From positions 1-59,863 of the forward strand of contig PLTZ01000051.1 of NCBI GenBank assembly GCA_003164715.1: 59,863 bases of DNA, written 5' to 3'. Both the position numbers and the translations under genes were made by a program. This DNA is from Opitutaceae bacterium (lineage in GTDB: Bacteria; Verrucomicrobiota; Verrucomicrobiia; Opitutales; Opitutaceae). Below the pieces are notes generated by a model, which saw only the letters and a program-made list of their open reading frames with translations, was not told the origin of the DNA and did no database searches. Shown here in pieces: positions 8,424 through 16,750 of the stretch (positions are counted from its first letter, which is position 1; each line of letters opens with the position of its first letter).

Positions 8424-9857
8424 ATGCAGAACACCTCGCCCTTCAAGCCCGTCCGCGACCAGGTCACCACGATCCGCGAGGATGGTTCGCGCAGATTCCT
8501 TTACCCCGCAGACGCCCCGGGCCGCTTCGACCGCGCGCGGCGCGCGGCGGCGCTCGCCCTGATCGCGGTCTACCTGCTGCTGCCCTGGGTCAAGGTCGGC
8601 GGGTACCCGGCGGTGTTCCTGGACGTCGCCCACCGGCGCTTCCACCTGTTAGGGCTCACCCTGGCCGCACAGGACCTGTGGCTGCTTTTCTTCCTGATCA
8701 GCGGGCTCGGATTCGGCCTGTTCTTCGTGACGGCGCTCCTGGGGCGCATCTGGTGCGGCTGGGCCTGCCCGCAGACGGTGTTCCTTGACCACGTGTTCCG
8801 GCGGGTCGAGCGCTGGATCGAGGGCGACGCGGTGAAGCGCCAGCTCCTGGCCAGGGCCCCGTGGACCCCGTCCAAGATCCTGCGCCGGGCCGCCAAGCAG
8901 GCGATCTACCTGCTGCTCGCGGCCGCGATCACGCACCTGTTCCTCGCGTACTTCGTCTCGATCCCCTCGGTCTGGGCGATGATGCGTGACGCCCCGACGA
9001 AGAACTGGGGGGCGTTCGTGTTCATCGCCGCGGCCACGGGCGTGATCTATTTCAACTTCGCATGGTTCCGCGAGCAGCTCTGCATCGTGATCTGCCCGTA
9101 CGGGCGCCTCCAGTCGGCGCTCACCGACGACCACACGCTGGTCATCGGGTACGACTGGGCGCGCGGGGAGCCCCGCGGCAAGCCCGGCTCCCCCGGCGCG
9201 GGAGACTGCGTCGCCTGCGAGCGCTGCGTCAGCGTCTGCCCGACGGGGATCGACATCCGCCAGGGGCTACAGCTCGAGTGCATCGGCTGCGCCGCCTGCA
9301 TCGATGCCTGCGATGAGGTGATGGCACGGCTGGGGCGCAAGCCGGGCCTGGTGAGGTACGACTCCCTCGCGGGCCTGTCGGGGCGCCCGAGGCGCCGGAT
9401 CCGGCCCCGCATGGTGGTCTACGGGGTCCTCCTGGTGATCGGGGCGTCCGTCGCCGGCTGGAGCGCCTCGGGGATCCGGCCCGCGATGCTCACCGCGACC
9501 CGCATGGTCGGGGCCCCCTACTACGTGGACGGAGGGACCGTCCGAAACCAGTTTCTCGTGCGGCTCGTGAACAAGCGCTCGGAAAAGGTCACGCTCAACC
9601 TGTCGGTCCGGGGCCTGCCTGCCGCCGCGACCGTGCGCGGCCTCGAGGCCCCGGTCGAGATCGCCCCGATGGGCGAGGAGGTCCGGCCCCTCATCGTCCA
9701 GGTGCCGCGCGCACAGAGCGCATTGGCCATCGTGTTCGAGGTCGTGGCGAGCGACGCGGCCGGGTCGTTCAGGCTGAGCCGGGCGATGGAGTTTCTGGGC
9801 CCCGAGGCGGCGCCGGATTCCCCGAACTCCCATGAACCCGGCCCGCGCAGTCTCTAG
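8424..9857 (+). CDS. ccoG: Cytochrome c oxidase accessory protein CcoG (RdxA/FixG family)
   Basis: CcoG is a membrane ferredoxin-like protein that reduces copper for cbb3 assembly. The 477-residue protein has membrane helices (about residues 35-55, 85-105, 160-180, 190-210, 330-350), the membrane motif CGWACPQTVF, and two ferredoxin clusters: Cys262, 265, 268, 272 (CVACERCVSVCP) and Cys286, 289, 292, 296 (CIGCAACIDAC). A periplasmic Ig-like C-terminal domain follows from about residue 360, as in FixG. It starts 3 bp after ccoP and its end overlaps the following small gene. Confidence 0.94.
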   Translation: MQNTSPFKPVRDQVTTIREDGSRRFLYPADAPGRFDRARRAAALALIAVYLLLPWVKVGGYPAVFLDVAHRRFHLLGLTLAAQDLWLLFFLISGLGFGLFFVTALLGRIWCGWACPQTVFLDHVFRRVERWIEGDAVKRQLLARAPWTPSKILRRAAKQAIYLLLAAAITHLFLAYFVSIPSVWAMMRDAPTKNWGAFVFIAAATGVIYFNFAWFREQLCIVICPYGRLQSALTDDHTLVIGYDWARGEPRGKPGSPGAGDCVACERCVSVCPTGIDIRQGLQLECIGCAACIDACDEVMARLGRKPGLVRYDSLAGLSGRPRRRIRPRMVVYGVLLVIGASVAGWSASGIRPAMLTATRMVGAPYYVDGGTVRNQFLVRLVNKRSEKVTLNLSVRGLPAAATVRGLEAPVEIAPMGEEVRPLIVQVPRAQSALAIVFEVVASDAAGSFRLSRAMEFLGPEAAPDSPNSHEPGPRSL

Positions 9858-9993
9858 GGCGCTTCGGCCCCGGATCTGGTGGTGGGTGGCCGCGGCCCTC
9901 ATCCTCCATGTGGCCGCCTGGGCGGCGTGGTTTAGGATCGCCTCCCTGCACCCGGTTGCCGACGTTCCGCTTGCCACCCCCGCGAGGCGCTGA
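9832..9993 (+). CDS. Small single-pass membrane protein in the cbb3 operon
   Basis: A 53-codon frame opens with ATG 26 bp inside the end of ccoG and stops 3 bp before the next gene. Its product has a basic N-terminus, one strong hydrophobic helix (about residues 15-37, IWWWVAAALILHVAAW) and a short outside tail HPVADVPLATPARR. Tight packing between ccoG and the SafE-type gene is where ccoH/fixH usually sits, but FixH is about 150 residues and this is far shorter. It may be a reduced CcoH-like protein or a lineage-specific subunit; no family assignment is possible by eye. Confidence 0.65.
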   Translation: MNPARAVSRALRPRIWWWVAAALILHVAAWAAWFRIASLHPVADVPLATPARR

Positions 9994-9996
9994 CCC

Positions 9997-10692
9997 ATGG
10001 ACTACGCGAGCATCAGCTCCCCGGCCGCCGCCTTCCTCGCCGGACTTGTGACGAGCATCCACTGCGCCGGGATGTGCGGGCCGCTCGCCTGCGCCGTGCT
10101 ACCGGCCCGCCGCGAGCAGGGTGACCCGACCACGGCGGCCACGACCTACCAGCTGGCGCGCATGGTCAGCTACACGGCGCTCGGGGCGCTTGCGGGCGGC
10201 CTCGGCCGGATGCCGCTGGCCCTGTTCTCGGCTTCCGTCCTGAAGTGGCTGCCGTGGCTCGGAGTCTTGTTCTTCGTGGGCCTGGCCATGAGGTGGGACC
10301 GCTTCTGGCCCAAGCTGCCGATCCTCGGGCGCCTCTACATGGGGATCTCGCGGCGCCTGAGGGGTTACCCCCCGGCGGCGAACGCGGCCGCGCTCGGGCT
10401 CGCCACGCCGCTTCTGCCCTGCGGGCCCCTGTACTTCCTGCTCGCGCTGGCGCTCCTCTCGGGCTCGGTGGCGCGCGGCGCCGAGTTCATGCTCGCCTTC
10501 GGCCTGGGCACGGTGCCGCTACTCTGGGTCGCCCAGACCCAGTTCGGGCGCCTGCAGAGCCGGATGTCGCCGCTCTGGAGCGGCCGCGTCCGGGTCGGGC
10601 TCTCGCTGGCGGCCGCGCTCATCGCGGCGTGGCGCCTGCGGGGCACGCTCGGCGCCGGCGGCCCCGACCCAACGTGCGTGTTATGCTTCTAG
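9997..10692 (+). CDS. SafE/UreH-type membrane protein of the cbb3 cluster
   Basis: The 231-residue protein has about six membrane helices and the diagnostic N-terminal motif SIHCAGMCGPL, with a second conserved block ATPLLPCGPLYF in mid-protein. Proteins of this sulfite-exporter TauE/SafE (UreH-domain) group accompany cbb3 clusters and are linked to copper handling, sometimes annotated as ccoS- or ccoH-associated. The conserved Cys and His-Cys motifs suggest metal relay. Its last 10 bases overlap the start of the copper ATPase gene, so the two are probably translationally coupled. Confidence 0.85.
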   Translation: MDYASISSPAAAFLAGLVTSIHCAGMCGPLACAVLPARREQGDPTTAATTYQLARMVSYTALGALAGGLGRMPLALFSASVLKWLPWLGVLFFVGLAMRWDRFWPKLPILGRLYMGISRRLRGYPPAANAAALGLATPLLPCGPLYFLLALALLSGSVARGAEFMLAFGLGTVPLLWVAQTQFGRLQSRMSPLWSGRVRVGLSLAAALIAAWRLRGTLGAGGPDPTCVLCF

Positions 10693-13085
10693 AGGAGGCC
10701 AAGAAGCCCGCCCGGCTCCGCGCCGCCTCCTGCAGGCACTGCGGCGCGCCGATTGCCGACCCGCGCACGGCCGAGTCCGGCTTCTGCTGCAGCGGATGCG
10801 CCTATGTCTTCCGGCTGGTGCACGAGCACGGCCTCGGCGCCTACTACCGCATCAAGGATCCGGTCACCGTTCCGGCGGATGCCGGGGTCTTCCAGCCCCG
10901 CGACTACTCGTGGCTTAGGGCGGCGCAGAAGGACGCCGAGAACGCGTGCGGCGACCGGCCGCCTGAGCTCATGCTCGACATCCAGGGCGTCTCGTGTGCG
11001 GGCTGCGTCTGGCTGATCGAGCGCTTGTTCAAGCAGGAGACCGGGGCGCGCGACATCGTGGTGAACGCCCAGCTCGGGTCCGTGCATGTCCGCTGGTTCC
11101 GCGGGGCCTTCGACGCCGGCGCGTGGGCGAGCCGGCTGCAGACGTTCGGCTACCTGCTCGGGCCCACCGGCGAGAAGCCGGACGAGCTTGAGAGCACGGA
11201 CATGGTGAGGCGCATCGGGCTGTGCACGGCCTTCGCGCTCAACGTGATGCTCTTCGCGCTGCCGGCCTATTTCGGGATGCGCCCCGACTTCGAGTACGCC
11301 GGCCTCTTCCGCCTTCTCTCGCTCGTCTTCGCGACGCTTTCCGTCCTGGTCGGGGGCACGTACTTCATCGCGCGCGCGGCGCGCGCCCTGCGCACCGGGG
11401 TGATGCACATCGACCTGCCGATAGCGATGGGGATCGTGGGCGCCTACGCGGCCTCGCTTTGCGGGTGGCTCTTCGGCATGAGCCGGCTCTTCTACCCGGA
11501 TTTCGTCGCGACGTTCATCGTATTGATGCTCGTCGGGCGCTGGGCGCAGGTCTCGGCGGTCGAGCGCAACCGCCAGCGCCTCCTCAAGCAGCAGCCTGTA
11601 CCGTCGCGGATTCGGCTCGCCTCGGGGGGGGCCGTGCCGCGGGAGCGCCTCGAGAACGGGCAGGTGATCCTCATCGCCTCCGGGGAGACGGTCCCGGTCG
11701 AGGCCCGGCTCGAGGACTCGGCCGCCGCCTTTTCGCTGGCCTCGATCAACGGGGAGGCCGACTCGCGGATGTTCGGGGCGGGCCAGCACGTGCCGGCGGG
11801 GGCCGTGAACCTCGACCTGGCCGACGCCCGCCTGAGGGTCCTGCAGCCGTGGAGCCGCTCCCTCCTCGCGCAGCTTTTGGCCCCCTCGAAGCGGGCCGGC
11901 TTCAGGCATCTCTTCCTCGAGCGGGTGATCCGCGGGTACGTGGTCGGGATCATTGTGACGGCGGCCCTCGCGGGGTTTGGCTGGTGGCTTAGGACGCACG
12001 ACCCAGAGCGCGCCGGCGCTGCGGCGATCGCCGTCCTGGTCGTCGCCTGCCCGTGCGCCATCGGCCTCGCCCTGCCGCTCGCCGACGAGATCGCAACGGG
12101 GCTGATGCGCAGGAGGGGCGTCTTCGTGCGCGAGAACGACCTGTGGTCAAAGCTGGGCCGCGTGCGGATGATCATCTTTGACAAGACGGGCACCCTGACG
12201 CTCGAGAACCCCGTGCTGGTCAAGCCGCAGTCCGTGCGCGCGCTGGGGCCAAACGAGCGCCGGGCGCTCTTTACCTTGGTCCAGGGCAACCCTCACCCGA
12301 TCGGGCGGTGCCTGCACGAATGCCTCCTTGCCGAGGGGCCGCAGGAGTCCCTCGACGGCGCGCTCGAGGAAGAGGTGGGCTCGGGCGTCTGGCTCGGATC
12401 CTGGAGCCTTGGCCGCGCCGGCTGGCGCGACGACGGGCCCGAGGGCCAGGAGACGGTGCTCGCCAACGCTGGCAACGTGGTCGCGAGATTCGCCTTCGCC
12501 GACTCGGCGCGCCCGGGCGTGCCCGAGGAGCTCGGGGAGCTGGCGAGGCAGGGCTACGGCGTCTACATCCTGAGCGGCGACCGGCGGGAGAAGGTGGAGG
12601 CCCTCGCCCTCGAGCTCGGCCTGCCGCCGTCCCAGGCCGTCGGGGAGCTCTCGCCCGAGCAGAAGGCCATGTGGATTGAGCACCACGCGCCGCACAGCGC
12701 CCTCATGCTGGGCGACGGCGCGAACGACAGCCTGGCCTTCGACCGCGCCCTCTGCAGGGGAACGCCGGTCATCCACCGCGGCATCCTCGAGGGCAAGGCC
12801 GACTTCTACTACCTGCGCCGCGGCATCGGGGGCATCCGCGACCTGCTCGCCGTGGACCGGACCCACCGCCGCGTCCAGGGAGCCATCATCGCCTTCTCGG
12901 TCGCCTACAACGTGGCCGCCGCCGGGTTCGCCGTCGCCGGCCTTGTCAATCCGCTCGTGGCCGCCGTCGTCATGCCGGCCAGCTCCCTCGCATCGCTTGC
13001 GATCGTCACCGTCGGGATGGGCTCGGCGAAGGCGGTCCGCTCTCCCGTCGCAATACCTCTGGCGGAACCCGCGCAAGAGCCCTAG
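10683..13085 (+). CDS. ccoI: Copper-translocating P1B-type ATPase for cbb3 assembly (CcoI/FixI-like)
   Basis: The 800-residue ATPase starts with a Cys-rich metal-binding region (CRHCGAPI, then FCCSGC) and an HMA domain with Cys105 and Cys108 (GVSCAGC). It has eight membrane helices with the transport motif Cys456-Pro-Cys458 (ACPCAIGLALPL), the phosphorylated Asp500 in DKTGTLT, the HP locus (NPHPIG) and the GDGAND hinge at Asp678. This is the CopA2/FixI layout that delivers copper for the oxidase across the membrane. I chose ATG 10683 because it gives the family N-terminus; the open frame runs upstream through safE out of register. The second ATPase gene follows 9 bp later. Confidence 0.93.
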   Translation: MLLEEAKKPARLRAASCRHCGAPIADPRTAESGFCCSGCAYVFRLVHEHGLGAYYRIKDPVTVPADAGVFQPRDYSWLRAAQKDAENACGDRPPELMLDIQGVSCAGCVWLIERLFKQETGARDIVVNAQLGSVHVRWFRGAFDAGAWASRLQTFGYLLGPTGEKPDELESTDMVRRIGLCTAFALNVMLFALPAYFGMRPDFEYAGLFRLLSLVFATLSVLVGGTYFIARAARALRTGVMHIDLPIAMGIVGAYAASLCGWLFGMSRLFYPDFVATFIVLMLVGRWAQVSAVERNRQRLLKQQPVPSRIRLASGGAVPRERLENGQVILIASGETVPVEARLEDSAAAFSLASINGEADSRMFGAGQHVPAGAVNLDLADARLRVLQPWSRSLLAQLLAPSKRAGFRHLFLERVIRGYVVGIIVTAALAGFGWWLRTHDPERAGAAAIAVLVVACPCAIGLALPLADEIATGLMRRRGVFVRENDLWSKLGRVRMIIFDKTGTLTLENPVLVKPQSVRALGPNERRALFTLVQGNPHPIGRCLHECLLAEGPQESLDGALEEEVGSGVWLGSWSLGRAGWRDDGPEGQETVLANAGNVVARFAFADSARPGVPEELGELARQGYGVYILSGDRREKVEALALELGLPPSQAVGELSPEQKAMWIEHHAPHSALMLGDGANDSLAFDRALCRGTPVIHRGILEGKADFYYLRRGIGGIRDLLAVDRTHRRVQGAIIAFSVAYNVAAAGFAVAGLVNPLVAAVVMPASSLASLAIVTVGMGSAKAVRSPVAIPLAEPAQEP

Positions 13086-13094
13086 CCTCCACAG

Positions 13095-15017
13095 ATGCCC
13101 TCGTCGGAAGGCCCTTCGGTCGCCAAAACCCCAGAAGGTGGCGCCCCCGCCCAAGAGGCGGATTCGAAGCCTGGCGGGCTGCGACGGGTCACGGCGGCCA
13201 TCGCCGCGCTCGCCGTCGCGGCCATCCTTCTGCACCTGGCGCTTCGGTTCGGCTTCCACGCCACCCGCACGGTCTACAACGCCCCGCTCCTGGTGACGCT
13301 GGCCCTCGGGGGCGCGCCGCTCCTCTACGAACTTCTGCGGAAGGCCCTGCGGAGGGAATTCGGCTCGGACCAGCTGGGGGGCATTTCAATCGTCACCTCG
13401 CTCTTCCTCGGCGAATACCTTGCTGGCTCGATCATCGTGCTCATGCTTTCGGGGGGCGAGGCGCTGGAGGCGTACGCCCTGCGCAGCGCCTCCTCGGTGC
13501 TGGCCGCGCTGGCCCAGAGAATGCCGTCGATCGGCCACAGGAAACGCGGGGACGTGCTCTCGGACGTGTCCCTTGCGGAGATCGAGGTGGGCGACACGCT
13601 GGTCGTGTACCCTCACGAGATCTGCCCCGCGGACGGCGTCGTGGAGGACGGCCGAGGCGTGATGGACGAGTCCTACCTCACGGGCGAGCCGTACCAGATC
13701 ACGAAGACCCACGGCTCGGCGGTGATCTCGGGCGCCATCAACGGGGATGCCGCCCTGACCATCCGGACGACCCAGCGCGCGGCCGACTCGCGCTACGCGA
13801 AGATCATGGAGGTGATGCGCGAGTCCGAGGCCAAGCGGCCGAAGCTGCGGCGCCTGGGGGACCAGCTGGGGGCGATCTACACGCCCGTGGCCCTGGGCGT
13901 CGCTATTCTGGCCTGGGCGGCGAGCGGCGAGTCGGTCCGGTTTCTTGCGGTGCTCGTGATCGCGACGCCGTGCCCGCTCCTCCTGGCGATCCCGATTGCC
14001 ATCATTGGCTCGATCTCTCTTTGCGCGCGCCGCGCCATCATCATCAAGAGCCCGGTCGTCCTCGAGCAGATCGCAGGGTGCCGGACGGCGATCTTCGACA
14101 AGACCGGGACGCTCACCTACGGCGAGCCGAGGCTCGCGGAGGTGAGCGTCGGGCCCGGGCACTCGAGGAGCGAGGTGCTCGCCCTCGTGGCCAGCCTCGA
14201 GCGCTACTCCAAGCACCCGCTCGCGCGGGCGATCCACGCGGCCGCGGCCGGCGAGGGACTCGCATTGGGGGAGGTGACCGACCTGAGCGAGAAACCGGGA
14301 GAAGGCCTTCGCGGAACCGTGTCGGGACGTCAGGTCCAGGTCACAAGTCGAGGCATGGCCGCCGCGCAAATGGCCGACGGCGCCGACTGGCTACCCGCCG
14401 CCGGCGAGGGACTCGAGTGCGTTGTGGTGATCGACGGGCGCCGGGCGGCGCTCCTGCGGTTCCGTGACCAGCCGAGGGCTGAGAGCCGCTCCTTCATCCA
14501 TCATCTGGGCCCCAAGCATCAGTTCTCGCGGGTGATGATCGTATCGGGGGACCGGGAGTCCGAGGCGCGCTATCTGGCGGCGCAGGTGGGCATTAGCGAG
14601 ATCCACGCCCAGAAGAGCCCCGAGGAGAAGCTCGCGATCGTCCGGGCCGAGACTGCCCGCGCCAGGACGCTCTTCGTCGGGGACGGGATCAACGACGCCC
14701 CGGCCATGATGGCCGCCACGGTGGGCATGGCCATCGGCCAGAACAGCGACGTGACCGCGAAGGCGGCCGGCGTCGTGGTCATGGACAATTCGCTGAGGAA
14801 GGTGGACGAGTTCATGCACATCAGCCGCCGCATGAGAGCCATCGCGCTCCAGAGCGCGGTCGGGGGGATGGCGCTGAGCGTCATCGGCATGGGCTTCGCG
14901 GCCACCGGCCACCTGAGCCCCGTGAGCGGGGCGATCTGCCAGGAGGTGATCGACGTCCTGGCGGTGCTCAACGCGCTGCGGGCCGCCTTCCCCCCGAGGT
15001 TGATCCACGATTTCTGA
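13095..15017 (+). CDS. Heavy-metal P1B-type ATPase with a TPC transport motif
   Basis: The 640-residue protein has membrane helices, an actuator TGEP loop (DESYLTGEP), Asp335 in DKTGTLT, the HP locus (SKHPLARAI) and GDGIND at Asp530. Unlike its neighbour it has no N-terminal HMA or Cys-rich domain, and the transport motif is Thr291-Pro-Cys293 ([11 protein letters not shown]). TPC places it near the P1B-5-like group, for which nickel or iron have been discussed, rather than the CPC copper pumps. It lies 9 bp after the ccoI-like gene, so it is probably co-transcribed with the cbb3 set. Substrate cannot be fixed from sequence. Confidence 0.88.
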   Translation: MPSSEGPSVAKTPEGGAPAQEADSKPGGLRRVTAAIAALAVAAILLHLALRFGFHATRTVYNAPLLVTLALGGAPLLYELLRKALRREFGSDQLGGISIVTSLFLGEYLAGSIIVLMLSGGEALEAYALRSASSVLAALAQRMPSIGHRKRGDVLSDVSLAEIEVGDTLVVYPHEICPADGVVEDGRGVMDESYLTGEPYQITKTHGSAVISGAINGDAALTIRTTQRAADSRYAKIMEVMRESEAKRPKLRRLGDQLGAIYTPVALGVAILAWAASGESVRFLAVLVIATPCPLLLAIPIAIIGSISLCARRAIIIKSPVVLEQIAGCRTAIFDKTGTLTYGEPRLAEVSVGPGHSRSEVLALVASLERYSKHPLARAIHAAAAGEGLALGEVTDLSEKPGEGLRGTVSGRQVQVTSRGMAAAQMADGADWLPAAGEGLECVVVIDGRRAALLRFRDQPRAESRSFIHHLGPKHQFSRVMIVSGDRESEARYLAAQVGISEIHAQKSPEEKLAIVRAETARARTLFVGDGINDAPAMMAATVGMAIGQNSDVTAKAAGVVVMDNSLRKVDEFMHISRRMRAIALQSAVGGMALSVIGMGFAATGHLSPVSGAICQEVIDVLAVLNALRAAFPPRLIHDF

Positions 15018-15039
15018 CCCCGGGGGGGCCCGTCCGCTC

Positions 15040-16701
15040 TTGCGTCGGCGCGCTCGGGGGGTGGATTGTCACCGGCGGGTGACCGCAACAAGACCATTCA
15101 TCCGCCGGTTCCCGGGCGTGCTGCGATGCCTCGCGTGCGCAGGTGCGGTAGCGCTTTTCTCATGGTGCGTGGCGAACTTCCACATGCCCGGCAAGGGGTT
15201 TACCTACCTGATCTACTTCGGGGCCAGGCACCACGCCCAGTTTCTGCCCGAGCTGAAGGCGGTGGAGCATTACGAGCAGCCCGAGTCCATCGGCTACGAC
15301 GCCCAGTGGTACGTGCAGATCGCGATGCATCCGCGCCTTACCGACCCGGTGCTTCAGGCGGCCATCGACCGCCTGTCCTATCGCTCCCGCAGGATCCTCT
15401 TCGAATGGACGGCATGGGCAATAGGAGGCGGCAATCCGGCGCGCGTCATGAATGTCTTTGCCCTCCAAAACGTGGCGTGCTGGTTCATCCTCGCGGTCCT
15501 GCTCATGCGCTGGTTGCCGCCCGTGTCCTGGGGCAACGTCCTCAGGTGGGCGTGCATCCTCTTCTCGTTCGGCCTCATCTTCAGCGTGAAGCGCGCGCTC
15601 CTCGACGGTCCGAGCCTGCTGCTGACCGCAGCTGCTATGGCGCTCATCGAAGCCCGGCGGCCCTGGCTCGGCGCCCTGCTCCTGGGGGTCGGCGGCCTGG
15701 GCAAGGACACGAGCGTCCTGTGCGCCTCGGCGCTGGAATTGCCCGAAACCGGCGGCCGCAGGGCGTGGGCCCGCTGGGCCGCCCAGTTGGCGTTGGTGCT
15801 CCTTCCGATCGCGCTCTGGATCACCTGCCTCGGCCACTGGCTCGGGAGCAGCGGCGACATCGGCTTGGGGAACTTTGCGGGGGTGTTCGTTGGACTGTGC
15901 AGCAAGCTCGAGGACATGGTTTCGAGCATGATGGCGGAGGGATATCCGTTCTCCCCCGAGGTCAGGTTCGACGCGCTCGTGCTCGTCGGCATCCTCGCGC
16001 AGTTTTTCTTCTTTGCAGTCAGGATCCGCTGGAGGGATGCCTGGTGGCGGGTCGGCGCAAGCTCCGCGGCGCTCATGCTCTTCCTGGGCGACGCGGTCTG
16101 GGAGCACTACCCCTCGGCGGCGGCCCGGGTGCTGCTCCCCATGACCCTCGCATTTAACGTCCGCGTCCCAAGAGGTCGCTGGTGGCCCGTTCTCCTTCTG
16201 GCCGGCAACCTCGGAGTCCTTGCGTCGGCGGACCTTCTGCGCCCGTCCGAAAAGGCGGCACCGTGTTTCGTCTTCGAGGGCCCCTTCGAGCTGAGGTCCA
16301 ATACCGAAAGCGGGTTTGATTTCGATGCGGAGTTTGGCCCCAGCAACTGGTGGCTGCCCGAGACGGAGGGCAAGGATTCCTGGCGCTGGAGCAGCGGTGA
16401 CAGCGCGTTCACGATCCACAACCCGCAGCCTTTCGCGGTTCTAGCGGACGTGAGCTTCGGGCTCGCCACGGGGGATGTGCGGGCGGCCTCACTCAGCGTC
16501 CGCGGACGGGTCGTCTGGCACACCATGGTCAGACCGGGCGAATACGGCGAGGCCGGGGTATCCGGGATAGAGCTTCCGCCGGGCGACACCGTACTTCTTT
16601 TCCAGAGCGATCGTCCGGCGGTTGCGCCGGGCCATGGCGACCGCCGACCGATCACCTTCAGCGTGAGGGACCTTAAGATCGTCCTAAGGGCGAGGCACTG
16701 A
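15040..16701 (+). CDS. Multi-pass membrane protein, possible GT-C-type glycosyltransferase
   Basis: The frame encodes up to 553 residues with about nine membrane helices and a C-terminal soluble beta-rich domain (about residues 410-553). The segment YDAQWYVQIAMHP after the first helix resembles the first periplasmic loop of lipid-linked-sugar GT-C transferases, and VGGLGKDTSVL is a conserved-looking cytoplasmic loop. No catalytic DxD is certain. Start is unclear: TTG 15040 opens the frame, while GTG 15061 and GTG 15079 would give shorter N-termini, all without a good Shine-Dalgarno site. It follows the ATPase by 22 bp but its function seems unrelated. Confidence 0.65.
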   Translation: MRRRARGVDCHRRVTATRPFIRRFPGVLRCLACAGAVALFSWCVANFHMPGKGFTYLIYFGARHHAQFLPELKAVEHYEQPESIGYDAQWYVQIAMHPRLTDPVLQAAIDRLSYRSRRILFEWTAWAIGGGNPARVMNVFALQNVACWFILAVLLMRWLPPVSWGNVLRWACILFSFGLIFSVKRALLDGPSLLLTAAAMALIEARRPWLGALLLGVGGLGKDTSVLCASALELPETGGRRAWARWAAQLALVLLPIALWITCLGHWLGSSGDIGLGNFAGVFVGLCSKLEDMVSSMMAEGYPFSPEVRFDALVLVGILAQFFFFAVRIRWRDAWWRVGASSAALMLFLGDAVWEHYPSAAARVLLPMTLAFNVRVPRGRWWPVLLLAGNLGVLASADLLRPSEKAAPCFVFEGPFELRSNTESGFDFDAEFGPSNWWLPETEGKDSWRWSSGDSAFTIHNPQPFAVLADVSFGLATGDVRAASLSVRGRVVWHTMVRPGEYGEAGVSGIELPPGDTVLLFQSDRPAVAPGHGDRRPITFSVRDLKIVLRARH

Positions 16702-16731
16702 GGCGTCGGCTGGCGTCGGCTGGCGCCGGCG
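16702..16731 (+). repeat. Three imperfect 10-bp tandem repeats in a convergent gap
   Basis: GGCGTCGGCT occurs twice in tandem and is followed by GGCGCCGGCG, right after the stop of the membrane-protein gene. The gap is only 49 bp between convergent genes. No T-run follows, so it is not a standard terminator. Confidence 0.6.
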
Positions 16732-16750
16732 GGGCCGGAACAAAAGGGAA

